In this document: positions 12,366-24,022 of the stretch, piece after piece
Numbering within the stretch: position 1 is the stretch's first letter
Layout: the number at the start of each line of letters is the position of its first letter
Source of the DNA: Siphonodentalium dalli
Taxonomy: Eukaryota > Mollusca > Scaphopoda > Gadilida > Siphonodentaliidae
Reading direction: 5' to 3'
Length of the DNA: 64,000 nt
Assembly: GCA_032622095.1 (NCBI GenBank)
Contig: CP136064.1
Span: 147,190,864-147,254,863 of the forward strand
Translations under genes and position numbers: made by a program
The notes under the pieces: model-generated
Database searches by the model: none
What the model was told of the DNA's origin: nothing
Seen by the model: only the letters and a program-made list of their open reading frames with translations

Positions 12366-13394
12366 TTATGAGTGTTCAGTTTTCTTCGCATATACCTTAC
12401 AATTGTAGGTCCAAAATGAGTCGATCTTCCTGTCTTTTTTTAAGCTTCTTAATTCAGAGACTAAGCTATAGTTATATTTTGTGAGGTCCTCTGTTATAAT
12501 AATGTCAGTTTTCCCTTTTAGTGCCTTCTTTTTGTTGTAGATTTCTTTACTTGGCTCCCATCAATTAAACCTGATGATAGCCTGTACAGTTTTCTTTACA
12601 CTTCTTGTGCCATCTGGCTTTGTTTCCTGTTTTTCCCTTATGCCACCCAATGGGTGAGATGTATATACATCAGACTGCTTTAAGTCAATTCCAAGATAGG
12701 TTTTGCAGGGCTTGGTGATTATAGAAGTAGTATTAATGTTGAAAACATTTGTTTCACTGTCTGAGACAGGAATATTGTGAAATCTAAGGCATCGCTTTCT
12801 ACCGTACTGTTCCCCTTTGTCAAAGTTCCTTTCTGATGTGTTTTCCAAGCTGTTTAGCTTTTGTTCTAACTGTTTATTTCTCTGTTTTTGCTCATTATTT
12901 TCTGTTTCCATTCTGTCTAGTCTATTTATTATTTTTTTGATATCACCATGATTGTCTTCACACTTAGTTTTAACTTCAGTGAGAGTTTTGTTCACATTAC
13001 TCAGAACTTCACCACAGTCATTTTTGAATGTAATTTTCATATCATTGAATGATGTTACCATTGATTTTAGTGAGTCCAATGTTTCTTTTAACTCATCCGA
13101 TATGGTGTTCTTGAATGAAATGAGTGTTTGGTCTAGTGAGTCGATTGTCACAAAATTTTGATATTTTTGTTGCACTTTGCGACCTGGTGGGGTTGGCATC
13201 TTGCGTTTTTTCGAGTCACCGTATAACGCTTTGAAGTCGAACAATCCTTCTTTAACAGCTTTGGTCCCTTGGAATGGTTTGAAAGATGGTTTGGTACTAT
13301 CCCGGCTAACAACTTCATTAATAGTATCAGCTACAGTGTCCTGGGTAGCCACTTCATTTATTACTTCGGACACAGTGTCACCACTTGCCACCAT
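12366..13394 (-). pseudogene. LINE ORF1-like protein (coiled coil + RRM/CTD), one stop
   Basis: A 342-codon reading frame broken only by an in-frame TGA at 12561-12563 (codon 278). Order: acidic/low-complexity N terminus, basic 'DSKKRKMPTPPGRK' (about residues 60-73), a long heptad-rich region (about 80-195), then an RRM-like 'RKRCLRFHNIPVSDSE', 'YLGIDLKQSDVYTSHPLG' and 'QAIIRF'. After the stop, the CTD 'TEDLTKYN..LVSELRSLKK' and 'IDSFWTYNCKVYAK' follow. This matches L1-type ORF1 nucleic-acid chaperones, which trimerise and bind element RNA. No endonuclease or RT lies downstream (10600-12360 is tandem repeat), so it is an ORF1-only copy. The plus-strand pseudogene at 42594-43638 has the same architecture. 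Confidence 0.8.
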
Positions 13395-14015
13395 TTTTGT
13401 AGTTTTCTTTTGTTACCACACCGGGATCAAACAAACTGTCTCAAATAATAAAGCAAAATGTAACTTGTACCATGAAACGATAAGTCTATTCCACCAGGTC
13501 TCACACACAAATATAAGTGTTCCTATGCGTCGTATTTAACTCATAAATTCATTATTTTGTGATCGTCTCGGGAGCGTTGTGAAGACACGTCTAACAGAAA
13601 TCCGCCATCTTTGTCTTTAGTATTTAGTTGATAAATACATATGCGTTGGTGATAATTGTAACTTTTATAGGAATTATAGCCGCCTATATTGTTTAAAGGG
13701 CAAGATGGATCTTAGCTGGCGTAAGCCATGATACTAAGATCCAATGGATCTACAAGCAAGCTGTCTATGAAGACTGTTCGTGTGGGTGTTGTATCCTTCG
13801 TCATAATATATATCAGCTCGTTTGACTTTTTCCACCAAGACTCATTCCTATTTGAGGTCCGAACACTCGAAATATCCTATTCTCGAGGAAATTCTCCAAG
13901 TCGAAAGTCCGCCAAAATTTGGTGTTTTTGGAAGAAGTCGCTGTGATGTCTGACTATTCTACTTCAGCACAATCTTACACCCAGTGATGTCTTGGCATGT
14001 TTGTTTACCTGGATT
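13395..14015. other. Non-coding interval between two retroelements
   Basis: The first ~150 bp is likely the 5' leader of the minus-strand ORF1-like copy. The rest has no recognisable gene. It contains 'atccgccatcttt', a short motif seen elsewhere in the window. Confidence 0.4.
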
Positions 14016-14250
14016 TGCTTGACTCGACGATTGACCTAATCAAAACCTTTGAGTGAACGCCATGCAATGATTCGCCGACTGATTGCCGTGTGAATCTCTG
14101 TGTTTTTATTGTCATTGCACGCCTGTGTGCCCAGACTCGCTTAACTCGCTGATTGACCTAATCAAGAAACTTTGATAGTTTTCGCCATGCAATGCTTCGC
14201 CGACTGATTGTCGTGTGAATATCGGTGTTTCCATTGACCGCGTATTCTAC
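14016..14250 (+). repeat. Two ~121-bp repeats in the LINE 5' leader
   Basis: 'gcttgactcgacgattgacc' begins near 14017 and 'gcttaactcgctgattgacc' near 14138. Both are followed by 'cgccatgcaatg.ttcgccg' and 'gactgattg.cgtgtgaat'. Tandem 5' monomers directly before ORF1 resemble the promoter monomers of other LINEs; the promoter role is inference. Confidence 0.65.
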
Positions 14251-14315
14251 TATCGACATACCTTAATAGTATTTCCTCCTCTGCAATTGGTGACCAAGCT
14301 GACAATCGGACTACC

Positions 14316-16205
14316 TTGCTCTCATCGGACGTGGTTGCAGGGGCGCATAGCGCTCTGTACAATGACGATTCTCTTCAACAAGACCGTATGGAACCGTTCC
14401 CCGACATTAACCATGAAAACCCGAACAAAGGACCAAATATCTCAGAAAACTCATGCAATGAGGAAGAAGACCAAAATGACGCACAAGAGAGCTGCAACTT
14501 GAGTGCCACGATTCGCCTACTTGCCCAAAACATGGACACCACGAATAGTGAAGAAGTCTCTTTGAGAATATTGTGGGTAAAACACTTCTTAAATAGTGTG
14601 CCAAAGGACAACTTCGTTGAAACAATAAAATACTCATGTGGTAACTCAGAATCACTCCTTAAAATGGTGAGACACAACGCTTTCATTGAAGCTCGAAAAA
14701 TGTCATCCTATCCATATGTATCATCAGCTACAATGAAAAATCGAATAATCCCACAGAATGGACATGGGTCATCCGTAGTCGATAAATTATCGAATGACAT
14801 TTACAAATTACTCATGTATCTAACTGACGATGACACAGACTATTTATTAGTGCTGGTAAGCAAGAGCACTCGAAGAAATACTAATTCAGCAAGCCATCCT
14901 ACAGAATGTAACGATTCTTCCTTCACTCAAAATTCATAGGACATGCGCCCATCGGTCTTTTCCTACATCACAGACATGCAAAAGATATAAAAATGCTCAA
15001 AAAGTCAAATGATACTCTAGAAAAACAGTTGCTTGATTCTCTACCTAAAATTAATTGTGACATTTCACTGGCATTCACATGAATTGAACAACTTCAAAAA
15101 CAAATGTCTTCTATGGAAGCTTCAAAGTCGTTCGTTAATCATTCGCGTGAGCCTGTACAACAAGCAGACGATGATGATATGTTCGAAACTACGCCTAACG
15201 GTAATAACTTGAGCCCTGCTGACTCAGGCAGTGAAATGATAAACGTCTACACCAAGGTTGTGAACATTTTGGATAAGTTGGACTGCTTGACAAACGAAAT
15301 AAAAACCTACAGTTCAAGAGCCGTAGACCTCTCGAATACGACAATTGATTTAACAAACACCGTTCGCTCAGCTGATACCAAATATCTTAACTTTCTAACG
15401 GAATGCATTGATAAGTTCACGAAGGAAATTGGCCATAAATTGGAAAACTTTGGACATCAGATCTCAACCTCAATTGAACACATCAAATCTGACAACTCCG
15501 CCGAGATTACCCACGCCTCAAAACAATCTCCCGGCAACGAAAATGCACACAATCAATCGTTTGTCATTCTGGACGCAGTGAGCAACGATAATGCTAGCTT
15601 ACATAGCTCTGGTGGAAATAAGCAACCAGCCGAATCATAATGAGAACAGGAATCGCACACACAATGAAGGTGATTATTCTTACCCTAGGGACACCGGTTA
15701 TCACAACTCTGACAATAACAACAAGGACAAGATCAATTATCGTAGCGACCCGTCGTACAATTACAACAACAACAATAGAGACAGCAACGATCGGTCTTCT
15801 AATTACAACAACAACAACAACAATAGAGGTAGCAACGATCGGTCTTATAATTACAACAACATCAATAGATACCAGAGCAACGTAACCGGGAACAACGACG
15901 CCCACGACGACGTATAATTATATTCATCGAAACAAATCTCCTATCACGACCAGACGACTCATTCTCACAAACCTCAGCAACGGATGGAACTCTGAAAAAA
16001 TTCGCGATTACCTACTGGAGAATGACGTCACATTTTCATACATCAGCCTTAGGCGTAACAGATACGGACTGTTTACTGCAAGACTCAATGTCTCAAAACA
16101 GAACGCTGGTGAAGTTATGTGAGACGATTTCTGGCCGAGAGGAGTGAACTGTGACGAGTGTGCCATTCAACGTGAAGATTGGAATGAAATGCCCGATTTT
16201 GCGTA
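14316..16205 (+). pseudogene. LINE ORF1 (broken), Asn-rich region and C-terminal domain
   Basis: The frame changes near 14930, meets a TGA near 15078, runs on at 15104-15640, and shifts again to 15591-15917 and then to about 16120. Composition: an acidic N terminus, an N-terminal helical part ('LRILWVKHFLNSVPKD'), a long coiled-coil-like middle ('INVYTKVVNILDKLD..EIK'), then a strongly Asn/Tyr/Asp/Arg-rich tract (15700-15900, from 'aacaacaac' triplets), and a C-terminal piece 'RRLILTNLSNGWNSEKIRDY' with 'NRYGLFTARLNVSKQN' and 'WPRGVNC'. The last pattern is typical of ORF1 C-terminal domains in several LINE groups. It would bind element RNA. It is disabled by stops and frameshifts. Confidence 0.7.
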
Positions 16206-18430
16206 ACTTTCAGGACATCTACCATTCTACCTTTCAAATATGATACACATCACATCTATTGCTTGTTGTTTGCAAATTATTTAGAACCTGTTGTTTGTAT
16301 TCATACCATGATTCGTCTTTGTATTTTGAACCAGTAGTAATGTTGTCACTGATTACATGGAACTGCACGGGAATTATGTCATCAGCCTCATATATATACG
16401 ATATTGGACACTGGAAGGTATGATATAGTTGGTCTGAGTGAACATTGGTTGTTGAATAAAGATCATCGTTTTCTGGATTCACTGAGTTGCAATTATAGCT
16501 CATATGTCATCAGTGACTTTTCACAAAGAACGACCACACAGAGAGGTCGCCCCAAGGGAGGTATTGGAATCCTTTGGAACAAAAGGTTGGATAACGCAGT
16601 TTGCGCAATAGATTTGCAAGACGATCGTATTATGGGCATTCAAATACGCCTTGGGCAACATACATACCTTTATATCTTCCAAGTATATCTACCTTCCAGT
16701 AACTATACTTCGGACCATTACGAAGAGTATGCACAAAAACTTGGTGACATATATGACAGGTATAACAATTATGGAAAGGTCATAATAATGGGTGATCTGA
16801 ATGCGACAATCACTAGAATGGACACAAGAAGTAAACACTTTCGTCGTTTACTTGATCGTTGCAAGTTAATTTCAGCAAATTGCCAATACTTTTGTATTGT
16901 TGCAATGAAACTTTTATACCAGCAATCGATATACCAGGCTCAATAATAGATCACATTTTAGTACATGCAGACGACATGGCTACCGTGATGGAGGTCGAGG
17001 TCATTACGGACGACATGGCTGAGTTGTCAAACCACAGACCTGTCAGGGCCGTTATTGACTTCGATGCCCCACATGGAAATTATGTTGATGGCAGACTAAA
17101 GTATAACTGGAAACAATTCTCTGCTAACCCATCTCTACAACCTGCATACGAGAGTGGCATTCGCGACTGCATGCCTTAAATTTCATCGCCTATTAACAAC
17201 GCTAGTGATCTTGACAATTACTACTCAGCCGTAGTTAACGGCATATGCATTGCCTCCAGCAAAACTGTGCCCGTCAAAAAATACATTGAAGAAGCTGCAC
17301 AAAGAGATGGCAGCAATGCGTGCGACCTGGATTTCAAATGGAAAACCTCGTGATTCTTCTCACTCGAGTTATCAGTCATATAAACTTTCCAAATCTGAAT
17401 TCAGGCGCGAATACAGAAAGGCATCTCAGACTATCTTTTCAGACTATTTAACGTTCAAAGGAAACTACGGACAGAATGTACCACACCTATGTTTAAACAT
17501 GATGGAGCTATTATTCGAGGCAATAAGGAAATTGCCGAGGCATGGATATCTTATTATGAGGACATATTCTCTGTATCTGACGATTGTGTATTTGATAATT
17601 CTCATTTCCAGCATGTAAATGAATTTGTAGAATGTAAATTGGAATCATCAGATCTAAGTGATGCTGACAAGCTGACATCATATACTGTGAATGTATCAGA
17701 GGTACACGAAGTAGTCCAATCACTTAAGTCAAACAAAGCCTCGGGTTGCGACGGCGTATATTATGAACACCTGAAATTCGGTGGAACAATTATAGAACAA
17801 TCGTTATCACACATTTTCAATCATATTATATCACTGGAATAAATTCCAAAGCTTGCGAAGAGGGGTCTCATCGTCTCACTCCTCAAAGGGGGTTCAAAAC
17901 CCAAAGAGTCTTTCAATAGTTATCGTGCCATCACATTGCTGCCAGTAATATACAAAGTGTTCGAAAGAGTCTTACTTCGTAGATTGGAAACAAAAACACC
18001 TTTGCGGATCTAAACGCACCCTCCCCAAAGCGGATTTCAGAAAAATGTAAGTTGTCTCATGACTTCCTTTATACTGAATGAATGTATTTCGTTCACATCC
18101 GAGAAGCATAGCAAATTATTTACTTGCTTCGTGGATGTCAAGAAAGCATTTGATGCTGTCTGGATTAACGGTATGCTTTTCAAGCTTGACCAACGCGGCA
18201 TCCAAGGAAAACTATGGCGTATGCTTGCTCAGCTTCTCTTGGATCTGAAATGTAAAACTACATTCCAAGGCGAAGACTCGCGTTGGATCGATATCAAAGC
18301 TAGTACCCGTCAGGGAGGTACCATATCACCATTGATGTACACAATCTACATTGACCAATTGCTTCACTTACTTGAAAATTCAGGACAGGGACTCAAAATG
18401 TACAACGTCAATTGCGCTTCCCCGACACAT

Positions 18431-18828
18431 TTTAGTTTAAACATATTTTATTGTATCATTTATGTACAAATGGGATTGGGGCACAAGTTATACAACTTAG
18501 ATAGCCCCTCTCCCCATATAATTACACACGTTATTATAATAACAAGATGGTATATATATGTTTAAATTGTTTTGTTTTGTTTTTTGTGTTACCAGATCCG
18601 GGTTCGAATATGTGAGTTCATTTAGTTTGATTACTGGTTGTTGACATAGAGAAGATGTGTTTGTCAGTTTAGTATTTGATTTTAGCTATGGGGTACTAAG
18701 AAGATGGCGTTCGCGCGCGACGTTGACCCAGGGGTGGTGAATGTGTTAATTGGTAAAGCGGTTAGTAGCGACTATATATTTCTGAACTTCTGCAAATATT
18801 AATTTGTTTTTGTTATTACTAATGTTTG
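18431..18828. mobile_element. 398-bp short insertion (SINE-like) in the RT motif
   Basis: Flanked by perfect 13-bp direct repeats 'ttccccgacacat' (18418-18430 and 18829-18841). Removing the insert and one repeat restores the reading frame A-S-P-T-H-A-D-D across the RT catalytic motif. The minus strand of its left end reads 'aataaaatatgtttaaact', like a 3' tail, so it is probably in minus orientation. Part of this end ('ttggggcacaag') recurs at 26637-26648. A 13-bp duplication points to LINE-machinery (SINE) insertion. I do not see convincing paired tRNA A and B boxes, so the SINE class stays open. Confidence 0.75.
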
Positions 18829-18953
18829 TTCCCCGACACATGCTGATGATGTGGTACCCGTCTCTAACTGAAACAGGATTGCGTAACCTGTGTAAAATCT
18901 GTATTGACTTTAGTCGTAAATGGAGATACCAGTTCAACCAAAACTGTCTTCAT

Positions 18954-20732
18954 CACCCCCGTGTACGTGGTATCGCCAAAACCGAGGGTATCGCCAAAAC
19001 CGAGAATATGGGAAAGTCATTTTTACGTATATGATATGGGGATATGTTTGTTTCTCATCGTAATACAGACATCGAGCATCGTATGTGTATGTCCACACGA
19101 AGCAGGAGTATTTACCCACTAGTTGTCATTTAGTTTTCCCAGATCAGACCATTAATTTGTTTTTGGCGAATTTTTTCAATGGTGTTTTTGCTTTTGCTCA
19201 CTCAAATTTTCGAGAACATCCATTCACTAGTATAGTTCCTGGACTCCCACGCTTCCAAAACAAATGCCGGTATATAGTTGAATCTGTCAATGAAGCATAT
19301 GATTTGACAGAATTTAAAAAATCCGTGTCGTTCTCAATATCCGCGCAATATGAAGGGACCACTGTCGGTCATGAAAGATGCTAACGGCACAGATGAAGAT
19401 GCGACCAAACGCCGAGCTTCTGTGCAGTACATATGCGTATCACTTAAGGAGTTCTGATGAGTTTTCGAGTGTTGTATGTGTATCTGAGACTGATCAATTG
19501 GACTGCGAATGTCAACTGAAATATGAATCCATAACATATTCGAAATAATGTGTGCATATTATATTATGAATGTATTTCAATTGAAATAAATTGAACATCC
19601 ATCTCAGCATTCATATTTGCGATCTCAATAACGTGAATGCATGATAACGCGATGCCTTGTTCACACGCACGTGAATGCTGCCGTTCGCATGCATGCAGCT
19701 AATCGGATATTCGTTTATTATTAACATGCTTGGGGTCTGTATATAGACCACACATGCCGGACGACACGCTGCGGCGTATCAACGATTTGTTATAATCATG
19801 TTTATTTTACAGACTTTATGACTCGTTCCCACTCGAGTAGACCGTTACGCGACAATGAAACCGAACCAGAAATTTTTCCAGCACACCATTTTCGCTCGTC
19901 AAACAACTGGATTCGTCCCGGATATCATTAAAATATTAAATCGCTATGCCCTGTATCATGTCCTAACATCATACGTGAAAACTGGAATTTTCCCAACGAA
20001 ATCTTCTTGGAAAAATCTTGTGCAGACAGCAGTCCGACATAATTATTATCGAGAATGGTGCCGGTCTGTGTCAGTCGATCGAAACCTCGATGTCTTTAAA
20101 ATTGTACACGGAGACCCAGCATCATGTTGGAACATTTGGAGAATCCTACGAGAATACCCACGTTTTAATAAAGAACTGCGAAATCTTGCCGTGTTGCTAA
20201 ACAAGACAACATACAGTAATAATTTGACATGTTGCACATGTAAAAATACATATAACAATGAGTTAATACATGCAATTCGCTACTGTACTTCAACCTGTTC
20301 TGTCTTCCTGAGGAACGACTATCTGGAATACATAACTGACCAATACGGCGTGGCCGTCCTTCTGTGTATAGACTCGTTGGTGATATTGAACTTTGTGCAT
20401 TTCTACTCGGCACCGACGTCATGCAGTCGCCGGTGGAAATAGCACAACGCATGGACCAAATAGTTATCGACACAGCTTCATTTCTGTTCGTCTTGTGTCA
20501 ACTGATTCGAGGACAATAAGTGCATTATTAATCCATGACGTTGGAATGTCGACCTCGGCTCTCACATCCAAATGGCCATATTTGAGCCACATGGGACATA
20601 TGAGACAGTAAACATATTACGGCGGAGCCACTACGCAAACACAGTGTATATTATTGTTCCATTTATACGAACTATACATATTCTTCTCCATATTGGAGGT
20701 CCACAATAAATAAATATATATAGTTCAACGCG
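18954..20732 (+). mobile_element. 5'-truncated copy of a related LINE, nested
   Basis: Flanked by 'accaaaactgtcttcat' at 18937-18953 and 20733-20749. The flanking match extends to 'agttcaac' with a 5-bp gap in the left copy, so the true duplication may be 28 bp. The 3' part (about 19830-20727) encodes the C-terminal region of the same LINE type as its host and ends with the same 'tatatatagttc' tail. The first ~850 bp (to about 19800) is not recognised and contains a short duplicated 'tatcgccaaaaccgag'. Confidence 0.75.
19830..20519 (+). pseudogene. C-terminal part of a LINE ORF2
   Basis: Residues align in order with the host LINE tail at 21220-21913. 'FVPDIIKILNRYAL', 'GIFPTKSSWKNLVQ', 'VFKIVHGDPASCWNIW' and 'YPRFNKELRNLAVLL' are followed by the knuckle 'CCTCKNTYNNELIHAIRYC' and, after a frameshift near 20310-20390, 'ELCAFLLGTDVMQSP' to a TAA at 20517. 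There is no endonuclease or RT core, so it is a 5'-truncated dead copy. It diverges clearly from the host copy, so it belongs to a related subfamily and is not a local duplication. Confidence 0.7.
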
Positions 20733-22410
20733 ACCAAAACTGTCTTCATTGTATTCAATGAATCACAATACGAACATCAAAGAGCTAATCGAACATGGAC
20801 TTTTTTAAACGAAAATATCCCCGATTCAACATCTGTCACACATCTTGGACTCTATATTTAGCAAATTTAAGTTTAATGACAATCTGGTAACTCAGATCTG
20901 TAACAAACTTAAAAGCACATTTTTCATGCTGTCCGATACGGGTCTTTATTATGGAGGGATAACTCATTTAAGTTACATGAACATTTATGAGTCGATTGTT
21001 CTCCCGCGTGCATGGTCTATACGGCTCAGAATTCCTCATATGCCATAACTACTCAGAAAACGAGCGCCTCGAGAAAATTCATCGGCTCTGCATAAAAAAC
21101 AGACAAGGATAGCACATCAGAACTAGAACTGACATGGCACAGGCTCTCCTCGGGGTACATGGTTTGGAATCATATATCGAACGGAGAAAACTATCTCTCT
21201 TTCAAAAGCTATGTAATTTGGGTACAGCAAGACAGTTAAAAAATATTTCTAGTACGGCTCTCCGAATATCTCGTAACTGGTCATCAATCGTCTTATTTCT
21301 CAGATATTTCCAGAATTATTGATAATTACGGTCTTACATCTCATTTTCTGAATTTCCGTTCTTCGTCATTATTCCCTTCAAAACTACAGTGGAAACAAAT
21401 CGTTAAAACTTCACAGAAAGAACGTCTTTTTGATGATTGGGAAAGACGCACATCACACGATTCCACATTCAACAGATTTCGTCATGTTCATCTAGATTAT
21501 TCGCTATCCTCTCTGTGGAAAACCTGTTGCAAATACCCAAATTTCTCAGACGATTACCGCATCGTAGCTCAACTAATTTGTTCACCTTCGTGCAATCTAT
21601 TACAGAAATGCGAATTGTGCCAGTCTGTCTTTTTTGACGAAATTCAACATACGATTTTGGAATGCGCGTCTCTGAACAAGACAAGAAATGATGTCTGGTA
21701 TTCAATTCTTGAACAATTTGGAATTACTTGTTTTTTAAAACTTGAAAGCATAATTATACTTGTCCAAAACAATTAGAAATTTTCCTCGGAAATTTATCGG
21801 ATCTACCACTTGACGATACATATCTTGCGTCATACGAAGCTATTCACCTTTTCACTGTAAGTTGTGCACGCTTATGGAGAGAAGCTACATTCCGGAAAGC
21901 CAACCGTCCATAGACTCTTATTGTATACGAGAATACATAACTTAGACGTGAATTAAAATATTATAACTCAGTTACTTCTGTCTGATGCTACACTAGCTTA
22001 GCCGAGTCTGAAAATAAACACATATGGATAAATTCATAGCATTCATAGCAAACTTGAAACTGACCTAATGTACGTCCATACATTTATGTGCTATATATAT
22101 GCGCCAGTTCTTGGTCTGCGATGCTTCGATTCAGTGTCTGCGTCGGGTACATTTTTTGAATCTCATGGAAAATTCCCCATCTCGATTCATCGCCGTCCAA
22201 CAAATGACGCACCAGTAGCACGAAATCGATACTAACCCATCTCTACTCCAATAGTATTCATTAATCGTCTGCGCCATCTTACACTTTAGGGTTTTTGTGT
22301 ATATATGTTGGGTTATCTTTATATGCCATTTTGTTTTTGTTCACCTTTTGTATTTATTATATTATATCTACTCTTCATGATATGGAGGATAAATAAAGAT
22401 ATATATAGTT

Positions 22411-22867
22411 CATAATAAGCACATTCAAACAGTTTTATTCAATGATGGCTATTTATTGTATAAAAGGTAATTAACCGGAGACTGCGATATTTTATTTATC
22501 AACTCGTTACGCGATTGGCGGAATTATTTCAAGCTCCGCGCTTCGCTATCACCGGTAAGCGAATCAGGTAAAGTAACCACATCGATGCAGCTGATCGGTC
22601 ATGTTCTAGTCACGTGATCACACTATTCAGTCGCGTGACTTACACTTCGGATACTTCCGCGATTTTTTTATATCATAATAATAAATATATTATCTGCTCG
22701 ATTTTGAATTTTCTTGGCGACATTGGTCTGTTAGACATATATAATTAGTATTGTGACGGCAAAAAAAAAATTTTTTTGACCAAATAATTCCTTTTTACTT
22801 TTACATGTACATAAATTTGAGTATTAACTGTGAAACATGTAGCTCTGTTCTTTGTATGGCTTAAAAG
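22411..22867. other. AT-rich flank, nothing recognised
   Basis: No gene, repeat or RNA seen. Confidence 0.4.
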
Positions 22868-23225
22868 GGTATGCCGATTCATGTTTTAGAATGGTCGAAA
22901 TTAGTATTACTCATAACTGAATAGTGATGGGTTGGCTTATCAGCTATTACTAGTATCGTTTTTTACTTACAGCCATATTTATACAGTAGTTAGCGAAAGG
23001 CGAACACATTACGCGTGCGCAGCCTTTTTCCGGATTAAATTCTACGAGGCAGATAACAAGTTTGATCCTCTGCAAACTGCAAAGTTTCATAAGTATTTAT
23101 CACTTTATGCATTGAGGATTTACATTTCATCAAAACTATGATCTAATAAGAACTAAGTTGTATTTTTCAGTTTCGAATAATACTAGTTTCGACCATTCAA
23201 AAACATATGAATCATCATGCCTACC
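22868..23225. mobile_element. MITE with ~45-bp terminal inverted repeats
   Basis: The left end 'ggtatgccgattcatgtttt' + 'agaatggtcgaaattagta' is found reversed at the right end (23175-23225), ending 'catgcctacc', with a few mismatches. Length is 358 bp and it has no ORF of note. A target duplication is not clear. Confidence 0.65.
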
Positions 23226-24022
23226 GGGAAATCATATTGTCACCATGGGAACCTGGCTAATTCTATGGTAAATTAGCAAATTAAAAGCAAAAAATTGGTG
23301 TTGACCCATGAAAAATACCATTGGTCTGACCTTTATTAGTTACGGTCTTGATATTAATTAAACGGTGCTGAACCGTAAACAAAAAACGGTCTGACAGTTA
23401 CTGGTTACGGTCTGCCAGTTACTTAAACGTTTTTATACCGTGGAACATGCTACGGCCTGACCGTATGTTTAACGGTAAAAGTTTGGCAGCGATGTTGCGC
23501 GGTCTCAGACAGTTAAAGCGACGGTATTTGTTCTAACAGTGTGTATTTACCGACCCATATTGACCTTATACTACCAAATTACGTATGCCAAATCTTAGGT
23601 TCAAATGAGCCATGTCGATCGGTTTAAAACATTTATTAGTTAGTGGTATATATACATGCAAAACAAATTAGAGTCCGCATTCCATGTGTCATCGACACAT
23701 TATACCTCTCAGAGATTAACATGCAAAGCGGTGACTGGGCATTATTTTGTTTAACACAGATAAAGTCAGGTCTGCTTTTTGTGTCCCTAGTGACATTTGG
23801 TCACCGGTACTAAATGTATATTAAAAATATCAGCTGGCTCCCAATAGAGCTAATTAATTTATATATATTTATAAATTATAAACATTATGCGCGGTAACGT
23901 GTTTGATTGTGTATGTGCTCGATTGTATATGTATGTGTTCAAGTGTTATCAAAATACAATAAAATCAAATCTAATTAATATTCTTGGACATACCGCGTAA
24001 AGTTTAAAGCCAACCCTATGTA
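23226..24022. other. Non-coding; 'acggtctga' short repeats
   Basis: Repeated 'tacggtctga' and 'ccgt' words occur at 23340-23480. No gene recognised. Confidence 0.4.

Larger units (their letters stand above)
16330..21913 (+). pseudogene. LINE ORF2: endonuclease, RT, C-terminal zinc knuckle (broken)
   Basis: Endonuclease: 'LITWNCTGI' at ~16345, 'DIVGLSEHWL' at 16415, 'GGIGILWNKR', 'IIMGDLNATI' at ~16790, 'IIDHILVHAD' and 'SNHRPVRAVI' at ~17030. RT: 'LKSNKASGCDGVYYEHLK' at ~17730, 'SFNSYRAITLLPVIYKVFER', 'CFVDVKKAFDAVW' at ~18130, 'STRQGGTISPLMYTIYID' at ~18300, then the insertion at the catalytic motif (ASPTH|ADD, with His for the usual Tyr). 'VTHLGLY' resumes at ~20830. The tail has 'WKYP'-like text, 'CELCQ..QHTILEC' (knuckle, ~21610-21665) and 'SCARLWREATFRKANRP' before a TAG at 21911. 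Stops, several frameshifts and two insertions disable it. Confidence 0.85.
14016..22410 (+). mobile_element. Full-span but decayed LINE with ORF1 and ORF2
   Basis: A plus-strand non-LTR retrotransposon running from a duplicated 5' leader through ORF1 (14316-16205) and ORF2 (16330-21913) to a 3' end 'gatatatatagttc' near 22410. The 3' end is recognisable because a related fragment ends with the same 'tatatatagttc' at about 20727. ORF2 is split by two insertions, 18431-18828 and 18954-20732; both are flanked by duplicated host sequence and the coding order resumes afterwards. Numerous frameshifts and stops make it inactive. The clade is uncertain (I/Jockey-like layout with an APE endonuclease and a C-terminal CCHC knuckle). 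Confidence 0.8.

Noticed and set aside
15594-15905. Minus-strand Val/Ile-rich ORF
   Set aside because: Shadow of the 'aac'-rich Asn tract of the LINE ORF1 on the plus strand.
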